A stretch of 64,000 bases of DNA from Thermoflavifilum sp. (GCF_014961315.1 NZ_CP063141.1:930001-994000); one strand, 5' to 3'. Numbered from the stretch's first letter, positions 53,770 to 64,000 are shown. The notes: generated by a model from the sequence alone, not told the origin. Made by a program: numbers and translations.

Positions 53770-55716
53770 ATGAAATATCTAAGCCGCTTGTTCCTGTATC
53801 TCGCAGGCGTTTGCTGGGTGTGGACCCTGCAAGCACAGAGCCATTATGATCAACATGCATTGTTCAATCCGTTTTTTTATACCCATAACGGGAATGTATA
53901 TCGCAGTGCCGATGGTTCGCCCGGGCCGCAGTACTGGCAAAATCGCGCCGATTACGAAATCCACGCTACTTTGAACGAAAAAGACACAACCATTACCGGT
54001 CAAGTAACCATTCATTATCGCAACAATAGCCCCGATTCACTGGCATTTCTCTGGCTCCAACTCGATCAGAATTTGTTTGCACCCGATTCTCGCGGAGCAG
54101 CCACCACACCCGTGGGTGGAGATCGTTTCGATGTGAAAGGATTCAAACGAGGCGGCTATCATATCCATCAGGTAAGCATTACGTATCATGGCAAAAAACA
54201 ATCCATCCAGCCTATCATTTCCGATACCCGCATGCAAATTCGATTAGATCAACCCGTAAGGCCTCAAGGCGACAGTATTACCATTCAAGTCAACTATGAT
54301 TTTGCCATTCCGGAATATGGTGCCGATCGGATGGGGCGCTTATATACGAAAAACGGTGTGGTGTATGAAATAGCCCAGTGGTATCCGCGCATGGAAGTGT
54401 ACGATGATATCATGGGCTGGAATACCCTGCCCTATATGGGATTGGGAGAATTTTATTGTGAATATGGAAACTTTGATTACTATATTACGGCACCGGCTGA
54501 TATGATTGTCGTAGGCTCGGGAGATTTGATGAATCCCCAGCAGGTGTTGACACGCACGGAAATCACACGTTTACAAAAAGCGAGAGAAAGTGATAGTACG
54601 GTGATGATTATTCGTCCGGATGAGGTGGGCAAGCCCGACACACGGCCCATAAACAACGGCATGCTCACCTGGCATTTTCGGATGCTGAATACGCGCGATG
54701 TATCGTGGGCAGCCTCCAGGGCTTTCATCTGGGATGCAGCACGTGTGAATTTGCCCAGCGGCCGAAAGGCAATCGCCATGTCGGTTTATCCGGTGGAAAG
54801 TGCAGGCGATGACGCCTATGGCCGATCGACAGAGTATTTAAAACGTAGCATCGAAATTTACTCAAAGGCTTATTTTGAATATCCCTGGAATTCGGCCGTG
54901 AGTGTGGCGGGAGTGGCCCTGGGTATGGAATATCCGGGCATCATCTTCTGCCGCCACGACCTGCATAATGGACAGTTATGGGACGATGTCACCCATGAAA
55001 TTGGTCATAACTGGTTTCCCATGATCGTGGGTTCCAACGAGCGCCGTTATATGTGGCAGGACGAAGGTTTGAATACTTTCATCAATGAATATTCCACCCG
55101 TATGTTCAATCACGGAGAATATTATGTTGCTTCCGACCGCCCCGCGCTGTACCTGGCCCGTGCCATGCAACGCGAGCAGGATCCGCTGATGACTCCGCCC
55201 GAGGCCATGAGCCTGAATGAATATGGCCTGTATTATTCTAAAACGGCACTGGCTCTGGATATCCTCCGTAAGTGGGTATTGGGCCCCGAACGATTTGATT
55301 ATGCTTTTCGAACCTATATCCGTCGCTGGGCCTTTAAACATCCGCAACCCGAAGACTTTTTCCGCACCATAGAAAATGCAGGTGGGGAAGACTTAGGATG
55401 GTTCTGGAAAGAATGGTTTTATACCACCTGGACGCTCGATCAGGCGGTAGATACCGTTGTGTATGTCGACAACAATCCGGCGAAAGGCTGCTACATCACC
55501 ATCAGCAATTTGCAACAGATGGCTCTTCCCGTGCTTATTCAGATTCAGGAAAGCAACGGCAAATCGCATTTCCTGCAGTTACCGGTAGAAATCTGGCAGC
55601 GGGGCGGGAAGTGGACTTTCTTTTATCCAACCACCTCTGCCGTGACTGCGGTGACACTTGACCCGGATAACCAGTTTCCAGATATCGACCGCAGCAACAA
55701 TCGCTGGCCGAGGTAA
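53770..55716 (+). CDS. Exported M1-family metallopeptidase, short form
   Basis: This is a protein of about 648 residues. ATG 53770 ([28 protein letters not shown]) gives a complete signal peptide; a longer frame begins at 53716. The catalytic M1 core is the same as in the gene at 39875 and the two align along most of their length. Shared landmarks include [62 protein letters not shown] (near residue 407) and [11 protein letters not shown]. It lacks the LolA-like C-terminal extension of its paralogue and ends after the [14 protein letters not shown] motif. A periplasmic aminopeptidase role is inferred. Confidence 0.92.
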   Translation: MKYLSRLFLYLAGVCWVWTLQAQSHYDQHALFNPFFYTHNGNVYRSADGSPGPQYWQNRADYEIHATLNEKDTTITGQVTIHYRNNSPDSLAFLWLQLDQNLFAPDSRGAATTPVGGDRFDVKGFKRGGYHIHQVSITYHGKKQSIQPIISDTRMQIRLDQPVRPQGDSITIQVNYDFAIPEYGADRMGRLYTKNGVVYEIAQWYPRMEVYDDIMGWNTLPYMGLGEFYCEYGNFDYYITAPADMIVVGSGDLMNPQQVLTRTEITRLQKARESDSTVMIIRPDEVGKPDTRPINNGMLTWHFRMLNTRDVSWAASRAFIWDAARVNLPSGRKAIAMSVYPVESAGDDAYGRSTEYLKRSIEIYSKAYFEYPWNSAVSVAGVALGMEYPGIIFCRHDLHNGQLWDDVTHEIGHNWFPMIVGSNERRYMWQDEGLNTFINEYSTRMFNHGEYYVASDRPALYLARAMQREQDPLMTPPEAMSLNEYGLYYSKTALALDILRKWVLGPERFDYAFRTYIRRWAFKHPQPEDFFRTIENAGGEDLGWFWKEWFYTTWTLDQAVDTVVYVDNNPAKGCYITISNLQQMALPVLIQIQESNGKSHFLQLPVEIWQRGGKWTFFYPTTSAVTAVTLDPDNQFPDIDRSNNRWPR

Positions 55717-55850
55717 TTTTTTATTCATGCTCCCGTCATTTCCTGTGTGTTGAAGGGCTCAATCAACCCGTCGGGTAGGAATTTTTGGTAGATTCGTGTA
55801 TTTCCAGGATAAATGCGTTAATCCCGATTGTAATTCTTAAATGATGGGCT

Positions 55851-56363
55851 ATGAATGAAATTGTGAATCGCATTGCACAGAGTGGACTGGTAACCATTGA
55901 TCTGGCTGAATATTTTCCTAAACCGGAAGAGATCCGTGTGCTGGATATTAAAGATTATTTATTTCAGGGATTGATTTTACGTGAAAAAGAATACCGACAG
56001 GCGCTTCAGCAAAAAGACTGGAGTGAATTTCAGGATCGCTACGCGGGAATTATCTGCAGCACAGATGCCATTATTCCGCTCTGGGCTTATATGTTACCTG
56101 TACACTATTTACAACCCATAGCACGTAAAATTTATTACGGTAACGATGAGGCTGTTCGCCTGCAAGCAGCAATCGATCGCATATATGCACTGCCTGTTGA
56201 AAGCTATCGCGCCCAACGTGTGCTTGTAAGAGGATGTGGAGATGAGCCGATTCCCCCACAACTTTATATCGCCATTACCGAAAAGCTCAGGCCTTATGTC
56301 AAAAGCCTGATGTACGGAGAGGCTTGCAGCCATATTCCAATATACAAACAGAAGGATACATAA
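55851..56363 (+). CDS. DUF2480 family protein
   Basis: This 170-residue soluble protein has no signal peptide or membrane helix. It matches the DUF2480 family, found almost only in Bacteroidota. It begins MNEIVNRIAQSGLVTIDLAEYFP, continues with DIKDYLFQGLILREKEYRQALQ and KDWSEFQDRYAGIICSTDAIIPLWAYMLP, and ends with VRGCGDEPIPPQLYIAITEKLRPYVKSLMYGEACSHIPIYK. The GCGDEPIPPQLY and YGEACS segments contain conserved-looking cysteines, but no function is known. It converges with gltD, from which it is separated by a terminator hairpin. Confidence 0.85.
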   Translation: MNEIVNRIAQSGLVTIDLAEYFPKPEEIRVLDIKDYLFQGLILREKEYRQALQQKDWSEFQDRYAGIICSTDAIIPLWAYMLPVHYLQPIARKIYYGNDEAVRLQAAIDRIYALPVESYRAQRVLVRGCGDEPIPPQLYIAITEKLRPYVKSLMYGEACSHIPIYKQKDT

Positions 56364-56394
56364 AAAAAAGCGGGTCAGGTAAACACCTAACCCG
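56363..56394 (-). terminator. Intrinsic terminator of the gltBD operon
   Basis: On the minus strand the hairpin CGGGTTAGGT-GTTT-ACCTGACCCG (56394-56371, 9 of 10 pairs) is followed at once by a T-run read from the A-tract at 56362-56369. It lies about 66 nt beyond the gltD stop codon. In the other direction no T-run follows, so it serves the minus-strand operon. Confidence 0.75.
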
Positions 56395-56459
56395 GTTCAT
56401 AGTCACTACAAAATCTAAGCCTGCTTATGAAAAAAGCCTCTTTTATGGGCCAAAGCTCG

Positions 56460-57938
56460 TTAAGCACAAAGCTCCAGCAAAGAATGATCTTTTCTTTCTA
56501 ACAGTGAACTCCCCATCAAATATTCATCTACCTTACGTGCACATTCCCGCCCTTCCGATATTGCCCATACCACCAGCGACTGACCCCGTCGCATATCACC
56601 AGCCGCAAATATTTTCTCCACAGAAGTCCTGTAATCTTTTTCAGAAGCCTTTACATTTCCTCTTTCATCTTTTGCTATGCCCAGTTCATCCAGTATTCGA
56701 TGTTCGGGATGAACGAATCCCATGGCCAGCAAAACCAGATCGGCGGGGATTTCCCGGGTTGAACCAGGAACTTCCTGAAAACCTGCAGGACGCTGTTCTT
56801 CATTCAAGCTCCACTGGAGATCCACTACCTGCAGGGCTCTCACATGCCCCTGTGCATCGCCCAGAAAAGCCTTCGTGGAAATAGCCCAGCGACGTTCACC
56901 ACCCTCTTCATGGGAAGAAGATGTTTTTAAAATCATCGGATATGTAGGCCAGGGCATAAAGGGGGTGCGCTCGGCAGGAGGCTGAGGTAATAATTCAAAC
57001 TGGGTAACCGAAGCCGCCTTCTGCCTCAGAGAAGTCCCCAGGCAATCAGACCCGGTATCTCCTCCGCCGATGATAACCACATGTTTACCGGTAGCCAGAA
57101 TTTCTTCTTCACGAATAGGCTTCCGACTTACTCTTTTGTTCTGTTGTTTCAGGAATTCCATAGCGAAATGAATGCCCTTCAACTCACGACCGGGAACCGG
57201 TAAATCACGCGGTACGGTTGAACCTCCTGCAAGTACAATGGCATCATAATCTGCCAGTAACTCGCCGACAGGCACATTCACTCCCACATGTGCATTGCAT
57301 ATAAATACCACCCCTTCTTCCTGCATGATGCGGATGCGGCGATCCACCACCCATTTCTCCAGCTTGAAATCGGGAATGCCGTATCGCAACAATCCGCCCG
57401 GCGCATCGTCACGTTCAAAAACAGTAACCAGGTGACCGGCATAATTCAACTGGGCTGCAGCAGCCAGTCCGGCTGGACCCGAGCCCACGATTGCCACTTT
57501 CTTACCCGTACGCAATCGGGGAACCCGGGGCTTTACCAATCCCTTTTCGTATGCAATTTCAATAATGTGCTTTTCAATTTCCTCAATGGTAACCGGGGGT
57601 TGATTGATGCCCAGCACACAGGCACTTTCACAGGGAGCGGGACAGATACGCCCGGTAAATTCCGGGAAATTATTTGTACTGCTTAGAATTTCATAAGCTT
57701 CCACCCAGTTTTTACGATACACGGCATCATTGAATTCTGGAATCACATTTCCCAGCGGGCAGCCATAAGCACTATGACAGAAAGGAATACCGCAATTCAT
57801 ACAACGAGCGGCCTGCTGATTAAGCTTTTCTTCGGTAAAACGTGCAACAAACTCCTTAAAATGCTGTATCCGCTCCTTCGGATCGGCCTTCGGAGGCAAC
57901 TCACGTGTATATTCAAGAAACCCTGTAATCTTCCCCAT
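56460..57938 (-). CDS. gltD: Glutamate synthase small subunit
   Basis: This 492-residue subunit supplies electrons from NAD(P)H to the large subunit for conversion of glutamine plus 2-oxoglutarate to two glutamates. The N-terminal cysteine clusters CMNCGIPFCHSAYGCPLGN (about residues 45-63) and CPAPCESACVLG (about 97-109) ligate two 4Fe-4S centres. FAD binding is by VAIVGSGPAGLAAAAQL (about 150-166), and NAD(P)H binding by VVIIGGGDTGSDCLGTSLR (about 286-304). The C-terminal FAD motif is KIFAAGDMRRGQSLVVWAI (about 451-469). It starts 31 bp after gltB on the same strand and ends near an intrinsic terminator. Confidence 0.96.
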   Translation of the reverse strand: MGKITGFLEYTRELPPKADPKERIQHFKEFVARFTEEKLNQQAARCMNCGIPFCHSAYGCPLGNVIPEFNDAVYRKNWVEAYEILSSTNNFPEFTGRICPAPCESACVLGINQPPVTIEEIEKHIIEIAYEKGLVKPRVPRLRTGKKVAIVGSGPAGLAAAAQLNYAGHLVTVFERDDAPGGLLRYGIPDFKLEKWVVDRRIRIMQEEGVVFICNAHVGVNVPVGELLADYDAIVLAGGSTVPRDLPVPGRELKGIHFAMEFLKQQNKRVSRKPIREEEILATGKHVVIIGGGDTGSDCLGTSLRQKAASVTQFELLPQPPAERTPFMPWPTYPMILKTSSSHEEGGERRWAISTKAFLGDAQGHVRALQVVDLQWSLNEEQRPAGFQEVPGSTREIPADLVLLAMGFVHPEHRILDELGIAKDERGNVKASEKDYRTSVEKIFAAGDMRRGQSLVVWAISEGRECARKVDEYLMGSSLLERKDHSLLELCA

Positions 57939-57969
57939 ATGCTTTTTTCAGTTCAGGTTTAGATAAAAA

Positions 57970-60900
57970 TTATCCCTTTTGTCCCGACACAGGCTGCCCG
58001 GCCAGATGTTGGGCAGCTTTTTGTTTTTGCTGTTGTAATACCCTTTTATAATCCTTAGGAAATACCTTTACGAAATTCTTAAGCTGGTTTTCCCAGTCGT
58101 TTAATAGAAACTCAGCCACTTTGCTTCGGGTATACTGGTGATGCCGGCTGATGAGGTGATGAAGTAAAACTTCATCCTCCTGGTCGAGCGGGTCCAGGTC
58201 TACCATTTCAGGGTTGTACCGCTGAGCCAGCAGATTATTGACATCATATACATAAGCGATTCCTCCGCTCATACCTGCAGCAAAATTTCGGCCTGTTTCG
58301 CCGAGAATCACCACGCGACCACCCGTCATATATTCGCAACCGTGATCGCCCACGCCTTCCACTACTGCTTGCAATCCGGAATTACGCACACAGAAGCGTT
58401 CTCCGGCCTTGCCGCGGATATAAGCCTCACCGGATGTTGCTCCATAGAAAGCCACATTACCTATGATGATGTTTTCTTCGGGAACGAAACGGCTATTCCG
58501 ATCGGGATAAAGAATCAATTTAGCACCACTTAATCCTTTGCCAAAATAGTCGTTGGCTTCCCCTTCCAGCTCCATCGTCAATCCCGGAGCGGCAAAGGCA
58601 CCAAAGCTCTGTCCAGCCGATCCCCGGAATTTCAACCAGATGGTATCTTCCGGCAGACCTTCTTTTTTATACCGTTTGGTGATTTCATGTGAAAGCATGG
58701 TGCCCGTAGTGCGATCGGTATTCTTGATGGGGAACTCGGCTCGCACGGGTTTCCCTTCGTCGAGTGCCGGGGCGGCCACTTCAATAAGCTTCCAATCGAG
58801 CACTCCGGCCAGCCCATGATCCTGTTTTTCACAGCAATATTGCGGGATATATTCGTCTACATCTGGTTTTTGGAGGATAGGAGATAGGTCTAACTTTTTG
58901 TATTTCCAGTGGTGAATATCCTCTCGCACGGCAAGACATTCCGTATGGCCAATCATTTCGTCCACGGTACGGAAGCCCAGTTCGGCCATGATTTCGCGTA
59001 GTTCTTGCACGATGAATTTAAACAGGTTTTCAACGTATTCTGGTTTACCGGTGAATCTGGAACGCAATACGGGATCCTGCGTGGCCACACCCACCGGACA
59101 GGTATTCAGGTGGCATTTACGCATCAGTATGCAACCTTCGGCCACAAGCGCCGCAGTGGCAATACCCCATTCTTCGGCGCCCAGCAGGGCTGCGATGGCC
59201 ACATCGCGACCCGTACGGATCTGACCATCGGTTTGAACAATTACCCGGCTGCGCAGTTTGTTTTTCACCAGGGTCTGATGGGTTTCGGCCAGTCCGAGTT
59301 CCCAGGGCAATCCGGCATGGCGAATGGAGCTGATGGGCGAGGCGCCGGTACCTCCATCGTGTCCGGAAATCAATACCACATCGGCATGGGCTTTGGTAAC
59401 ACCAGCCGCAATGGTTCCCACACCAGCCTTAGAAACCAATTTTACGCTTATCCGCGCATGTGGATTGGCATTTTTCAAATCGAAAATAAGCTGGGCAAGG
59501 TCTTCGATAGAATAGATATCGTGATGAGGAGGGGGAGAGATCAATCCCACACCGGGTGTAGAATGCCGCACACGGGCAATCCATTCGTCCACTTTATGAC
59601 CGGGCAGCTGACCCCCTTCTCCTGGTTTGGCGCCCTGAGCCATTTTGATCTGGAGCTCGTCGGCATTGGTGAGATAATAACTGGTAACCCCAAAACGGGC
59701 CGAAGCTACCTGTTTGATTGCCGACCGGGCACTGTCGCCATTGGGCAGGGGTTCATAACGCGAATCGTCTTCCCCACCTTCACCCGTATTGCTTTTACCG
59801 CCCAGCCGGTTCATGGCTATGGCCAGCGTCGTATGGGCTTCGTATGAAATAGAACCAAAGCTCATGGCCCCGGTAGCAAAGCGGCGATAAATATTTTCTG
59901 CAGGTTCCACTTCCTCAATAGGAATGGAGGGCCGGGTCTTTTTGAAGGTAAACAGGCTGCGCAGGGTACAGGCCTTTTCGCTCTGGTCGTTGATCAGGCG
60001 GGCATATTTTTTATATACCTCATAGCTGCCCGTACGGGTGGCGTGTTGCAGGAGGTGAACGGTTTGCGGGTTGAAAAGATGAAATTCACCTTTTCGTTTC
60101 CATTGATACACCCCTCCGGTCAACAGGCGCTGCACGGGTATTTCTTTTTTGGAAAAGCCCATCCAGTGCTTGGCCAGGGTTTCCCGGGCGATATCATCCA
60201 GCCCCATCCCCTGAATCCGGGAGATGGCGCCGGTGAAATATTTATCTACTACCGACTGGTTGATACCCAGAATTTCGAATATCTGGGCACCCTGATATGA
60301 TTGCAGGGTGGATATGCCCATCTTGGAGAAGACCTTCAACAGACCTTCGTTGATGGCATGGATATAATTCTGAATCAATTCTTCTGCCGACAGATCGGTT
60401 TGCAGCTTGCCGGTTTCCTTCATGTCGCGGATGGTGGCAAAGGCCAGATAAGGATTGATGGCGGTAGCTCCAAAGCCCAGCAGGCAAGCAAAATGATGTA
60501 CCTCCCAGATATCGCCGGCTTCCACCACCAGACCTACCTGTCCGCGATATCCCTTACGAATGAGGTGATGATGCACCGCCGACACGGCCAGCAGCGAAGG
60601 GATGGCAGCATGCTCGGAGTCAATGGCCCGGTCGGAAAGCACCAGCACCTCGAAGCCATCTTCCACGGCATCTACCGCATAACGGCATAGCCGCTGCAGG
60701 CCCTTCTCCAGGGAACCGGGCTTGCCGTCGGCACGGAAATACGTCTGGAGTGTTTTGGCCTGAAACATTCCGGTATCGATGCTCCGCAATTTTTCCAGCT
60801 CCATATCGGTCAATACCGGATGCTTGAGCGCCACGGTATGGCAATGCATGGGATCTTCTTCCAGCAGATTGCCGCTGTTGCCCACATAAGTAGCCAGGCT

Positions 60901-62535
60901 CATCACCAATCGTTCCCGAATGGGATCGATGGGCGGGTTGGTCACCTGGGCAAATAATTGTTTAAAATAACTGCTCAGGTGCTGGGGCTGATCGGATAAT
61001 ACCGCCAGAGGAATATCTGAACCCATGGAGCCTACAGGTTCCTTACCTTCGGTGGCCATGGGAGCGATTACCTTTTCAAGGTCTTCGCTGGTATAACCAA
61101 ACACCTGCTGGTATTTGAAAATAGCGTCGTGTTGCAATTCGGTAAACACCACACGAGGTTCGGGAAGCTCTTCCAGTCGGATTTTATATTTATTTAACCA
61201 CTCACTGTACGGCTGACGCGAACAGATATCTCGCTTCAATTCTTCATCGCTGATAATGCGGCCTTTTTGCAAATCGACAATAAACATTTTTCCTGGCTGC
61301 AGGCGACCTTTTTCAACAACCCGCTCAGGATCCACGGGTAATACCCCTGCTTCCGATGCCATAATTACCCGGTCATCACTGGTCACCACATAGCGGGAAG
61401 GTCTTAGCCCGTTTCTGTCGAGCGTGGCTCCGATTATCTGGCCATCGGTGAAAGAAATGGAGGCCGGGCCATCCCAGGGTTCCATGATGGAAGCATGGTA
61501 TTCATAAAATGCTTTCTTGAGGGGATCCATTTCTTCGTGACCATCCCAGGCTTCAGGTATCAACATCATCATCACATGGGGAAGCGAGCGGCCGGCCAGG
61601 GTAAGCAATTCAATCATATTGTCGAGGCACCCGGAGTCGGAAAGGCCTTCTTCCACAATAGGAAGCAGCATTTCCATTTCTTCCCGGGTGAAATACTTTG
61701 AACGCATGTTGGCTTCATTGCTTCGCAGCCAGTTTAAATTGCCTTTCAGGGTGTTGATTTCGCCGTTATGCGCAATGTAACGGAAAGGCTGAGCCAATTT
61801 CCATGAGGGAAAAGTGTTGGTAGCAAAGCGGGAGTGAATGAGCCCAAATGCCGAAACCAGCCGTTTATCCCTTAAGTCGGCAAAATAATGCCTGAGCTGG
61901 GATGAAGTGAGCTGCCCCTTGTATACCAGCGTTTTGTAGGAAAATGAGGCAAAGTAAAAGAGCTTGCCTTCTTCACCCAGCGTATTCCGCAAGGTGTGGG
62001 AAATATAATTTCTGAGCACATACAATTTCCGTTCAAAAGCCTCGGCATCTTCCACATCGGCGGGCCGACCCACAAAAAGCTGCTCCATCAGCGGCTCGGC
62101 GCTGCGGGCCGTTTCTCCGATCATGCTATTGTCTGTAGGTACCTGCCGATATCCCAGAATGGGAATACCCAGCCGATCGGCACATCGCTGAATGATTTCC
62201 TTGCATTCCTGACGAATTTTTTCCTCTTTCGGAAAGAAAGTCATCCCCACACCATAAGCACCATAGGCCGGCAATTGTATCTGCAATGCTCTGGAGATCT
62301 CCCGGAAAAAGGCATCAGGCATTTGAATTAAAATACCGGCACCATCGCCGGTGTTGTTTTCACATCCACAGGCCCCTCGATGCTCCATATTTTCCAGGAC
62401 GGTAAGCGCATCTTCAATGATTTGATGCGATTTTACCCCCTTGATATGGGCTACAAATCCTATCCCACATGCATCATGCTCAAACTCCGGTGAGTATAAA
62501 CCCGTTCTGCTGTGTTCTTCTGTCATGCATATCAT
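57970..62535 (-). CDS. gltB: Glutamate synthase large subunit
   Basis: This 1,521-residue enzyme has an N-terminal glutaminase domain whose nucleophile is the cysteine in HDACGIGFVAHIKG (about residue 22). A short propeptide before it is normally removed. ENMEHRGACGCENNTGDGAGIL follows. The central and FMN-binding domains include GGKSNTGEGGEDDSRY (about residues 900-915), KPGEGGQLPGHKVDEWIARVR and ISGHDGGTGASPISSI. The 3Fe-4S cluster motif CHLNTCPVGVATQDP lies near residue 1135. The C-terminal GXGXG beta-helix contains repeated glycine-rich turns. An ATG three codons downstream (62526, MTEEHSRTGLYS) is an equally good start. It is co-directional with gltD (31-bp gap) and lies downstream of the frameshifted amidophosphoribosyltransferase gene. 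Confidence 0.96.
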   Translation of the reverse strand: MICMTEEHSRTGLYSPEFEHDACGIGFVAHIKGVKSHQIIEDALTVLENMEHRGACGCENNTGDGAGILIQMPDAFFREISRALQIQLPAYGAYGVGMTFFPKEEKIRQECKEIIQRCADRLGIPILGYRQVPTDNSMIGETARSAEPLMEQLFVGRPADVEDAEAFERKLYVLRNYISHTLRNTLGEEGKLFYFASFSYKTLVYKGQLTSSQLRHYFADLRDKRLVSAFGLIHSRFATNTFPSWKLAQPFRYIAHNGEINTLKGNLNWLRSNEANMRSKYFTREEMEMLLPIVEEGLSDSGCLDNMIELLTLAGRSLPHVMMMLIPEAWDGHEEMDPLKKAFYEYHASIMEPWDGPASISFTDGQIIGATLDRNGLRPSRYVVTSDDRVIMASEAGVLPVDPERVVEKGRLQPGKMFIVDLQKGRIISDEELKRDICSRQPYSEWLNKYKIRLEELPEPRVVFTELQHDAIFKYQQVFGYTSEDLEKVIAPMATEGKEPVGSMGSDIPLAVLSDQPQHLSSYFKQLFAQVTNPPIDPIRERLVMSLATYVGNSGNLLEEDPMHCHTVALKHPVLTDMELEKLRSIDTGMFQAKTLQTYFRADGKPGSLEKGLQRLCRYAVDAVEDGFEVLVLSDRAIDSEHAAIPSLLAVSAVHHHLIRKGYRGQVGLVVEAGDIWEVHHFACLLGFGATAINPYLAFATIRDMKETGKLQTDLSAEELIQNYIHAINEGLLKVFSKMGISTLQSYQGAQIFEILGINQSVVDKYFTGAISRIQGMGLDDIARETLAKHWMGFSKKEIPVQRLLTGGVYQWKRKGEFHLFNPQTVHLLQHATRTGSYEVYKKYARLINDQSEKACTLRSLFTFKKTRPSIPIEEVEPAENIYRRFATGAMSFGSISYEAHTTLAIAMNRLGGKSNTGEGGEDDSRYEPLPNGDSARSAIKQVASARFGVTSYYLTNADELQIKMAQGAKPGEGGQLPGHKVDEWIARVRHSTPGVGLISPPPHHDIYSIEDLAQLIFDLKNANPHARISVKLVSKAGVGTIAAGVTKAHADVVLISGHDGGTGASPISSIRHAGLPWELGLAETHQTLVKNKLRSRVIVQTDGQIRTGRDVAIAALLGAEEWGIATAALVAEGCILMRKCHLNTCPVGVATQDPVLRSRFTGKPEYVENLFKFIVQELREIMAELGFRTVDEMIGHTECLAVREDIHHWKYKKLDLSPILQKPDVDEYIPQYCCEKQDHGLAGVLDWKLIEVAAPALDEGKPVRAEFPIKNTDRTTGTMLSHEITKRYKKEGLPEDTIWLKFRGSAGQSFGAFAAPGLTMELEGEANDYFGKGLSGAKLILYPDRNSRFVPEENIIIGNVAFYGATSGEAYIRGKAGERFCVRNSGLQAVVEGVGDHGCEYMTGGRVVILGETGRNFAAGMSGGIAYVYDVNNLLAQRYNPEMVDLDPLDQEDEVLLHHLISRHHQYTRSKVAEFLLNDWENQLKNFVKVFPKDYKRVLQQQKQKAAQHLAGQPVSGQKG

Positions 62536-62724
62536 ATTTTACTACGCAATCTCGTTAATCCCTATCCTGAAATTGTTTGTTAAAATTACAACATGTAAGA
62601 AAAACTTTATCGATTTTCTACAAGGTAGCAAAAAAATTTAGAAATTTTTAAAAATATGAAGCAATAAAAAGAAAAATATCTAATCCATAATGAAAACGAG
62701 CAGCTGGCCGGGATGTCGATCAGG

Positions 62725-64000
62725 CTAATAGCCTCTTTCGTTTTTGCCTTCCATGAAGTTCATAAAGGCCTGATTCACCACACGGTTGCCGAGCGGAGTG
62801 GGATAATTACCGGTAAAATACCAGTCGCCCAGGTTGTTGGGACAGGAGAGATGCAGATGCTCAATGGATTGATAAATGACGCTTACTTCGGCACGTGTTT
62901 CCGGGGGGGTGATGAGGCGGGCAATGCGAGCGGAGATTTCTTCTACGGTAAAAGGTTTATAAATTTGTTTCACTACATTTTGCGCGTGCAGGCTATTGCT
63001 GCGCTGAAGCTGTTTGCAAAGGCTATAGGCTTCTTCGAGGATGTAAGTCTTTTGCGTGTCTTTCAACAACTCCACTGCCGCCCTGAAAGCCACAAAATCG
63101 CCCAGCTTACTCATGTCAATGCCATAGCAATCCGGATAACGAATCTGAGGGGCTGAAGACACGATAATGATTCTACGCGGACCCAATCTGTCGAGCATTT
63201 TAATGATGCTTTCCCGCAGGGTTGGTTCCACGCACAATGGAATCGTCAATGACCACCAGGGTATCCACTCCCTTCCGCACCGTGCCATAGGTGATATCAT
63301 ACACATGCTGCACCATTTCCGTGCGGCCCTGATCGGCTGCAATGAAGGTGCGAAGTTTCACATCCTTGATAGCAATCTTTTCAATCCGAACCCGACGTGA
63401 AATGAGCTCATTCAATTTTTCCGGATCAATCTGCGTTCCCCAGGAAAGGATACGTTGCACCTTGATGCGGTTCAGATAATCTTCCAGACCCTGAATCAGG
63501 CCATAGAAAGCTACTTCAGCGGTATTCGGAATAAACGAAAAAATGGTATTTTTCAAATCATAATCAATGGCCTTCAGCACGGCTTCCGAGAGGGTATATC
63601 CTAATTTTTTTCGCTCCTGATAGATTTTTTCATCATTACCCCTGGAAAAGTAAATCCTTTCGAAGCTGCATGCCTTCCGGGGCTGGGCAGGCAATATCTG
63701 TTTTTCCATCACCGTGCCGTCATGGCTTACCAGCAGCGCTTTCCCGGGCATGAGTTCCTTAACCATATCTTCTTCGAGGTTAAAGCAGGTACGGATTGCA
63801 GCTCTTTCAGAAGCGGCCACCACAACCTCCTCATCAGCATAATAGTAGGCCGGACGAATGCCATAAGGATCGCGGATTACAAAGCTATCGCCCGTTCCTA
63901 TGAGCCCTGCAGCTGTATAACCTCCATCAAAAAGAGAAAAAGCCTGGCAGAGGATGGTGGGTAACGAAAGGGCAAAGGGTTTTGCTTTCTGGGAATGGAC
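62725..64000 (-). pseudogene. purF: Amidophosphoribosyltransferase (PurF-like), frameshifted and 5'-truncated by window edge
   Basis: The product would catalyse the first step of purine synthesis, making phosphoribosylamine from PRPP and glutamine. The frame is open from the right edge (VHSQKAKPFALSLPTILCQAF, then DGGYTAAGLIGTGDSFVIRDPYGIRPA) to the PRPP loop VVIDDSIVRGTN, where it soon stops at about 63200. In the next frame the protein resumes exactly where expected (TLRESIIKMLDRLGPRRIIIVSSAPQIRYPDCYGIDMS) and continues to 62725. Removing one A from GGAACCAACCCTG (about 63219-63231) restores the family sequence RGTTLRES. The rest shows no decay, so this is either a recent mutation or a sequence error. 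The C-terminal half (GDWYFTGNYPTPLGNRVVNQAF) matches the long Bacteroidota PurF-like form. The glutaminase N-terminus lies beyond the window. Confidence 0.85.

Overview
The window is chromosomal DNA of a member of the Bacteroidota, most likely a Chitinophagaceae-type bacterium. The signs are a type IX secretion (T9SS) sorting tail, a UpxY/NusG-type regulator heading a polysaccharide operon, TAnnTTTG-type -7 promoter elements, methionine synthase split into two genes, a DUF2480 protein, a Bacteroidota-type long amidophosphoribosyltransferase and an FG-GAP/CRTAC1-like lipoprotein. This placement is inference from gene families; no rRNA or tRNA gene was seen.

Layout. 1-7.5 kb: the end-truncated FG-GAP lipoprotein (minus strand), then three exported plus-strand proteins: two tail-fibre-like repeat proteins with a common N-terminal module and one T9SS cargo. 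8-13.4 kb: the two halves of cobalamin-dependent methionine synthase (metH) and recR, minus strand. 13.8-14.2 kb: a small GIY-YIG nuclease embedded in repeats. 14.9-37.9 kb: a 23-kb, all-minus-strand surface or exopolysaccharide locus. It begins with a UpxY-like antiterminator, followed by a Wza-like export lipoprotein, a Wzc-like chain-length/BY-kinase protein, AsnB, a GT9 enzyme, two FkbM methyltransferases, a Wzx flippase, a Wzy-like polymerase, seven further glycosyltransferases and a carbamoyltransferase. Several of these genes are AT-rich compared with their flanks, as expected for exchanged serotype cassettes. 38.4-45 kb: chromate transporter, M1-family peptidase, haem-binding protein plus a glutamine amidotransferase, and an unrecognised exported protein. 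45.1-49.9 kb: gcvT, an arsenic operon (arsR-arsM-arsC-acr3) with a matching pair of operator-like sites, and comB. 50-56.4 kb: a SWIM/SNF2 helicase, a second M1 peptidase and DUF2480. 56.4-64 kb: gltD, gltB and a PurF-like gene with a one-base frameshift in its PRPP-binding motif.

The most unusual feature is non-coding. Every large intergenic gap from 3.3 to 37.4 kb is filled with a mosaic of palindromic modules. One is a 5-bp-clamped hairpin whose clamp exists in at least four mutually compensating versions (ATTCC/GGAAT, ATCCT/AGGAT, ATCCC/GGGAT, ATTCT/AGAAT). It usually occurs as head-to-head pairs that form compound palindromes of about 100 bp. The others are a CCCTCTCC/GGAGAGGG hairpin (15 copies counted) and a perfect 20-bp palindrome CCTGCCTGCCGGCAGGCAGG. 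No copies were seen from 37.4 to 64 kb. The elements resemble BIME/REP-type repeats, but no RAYT transposase is present; the only nuclease gene among them is the GIY-YIG protein.
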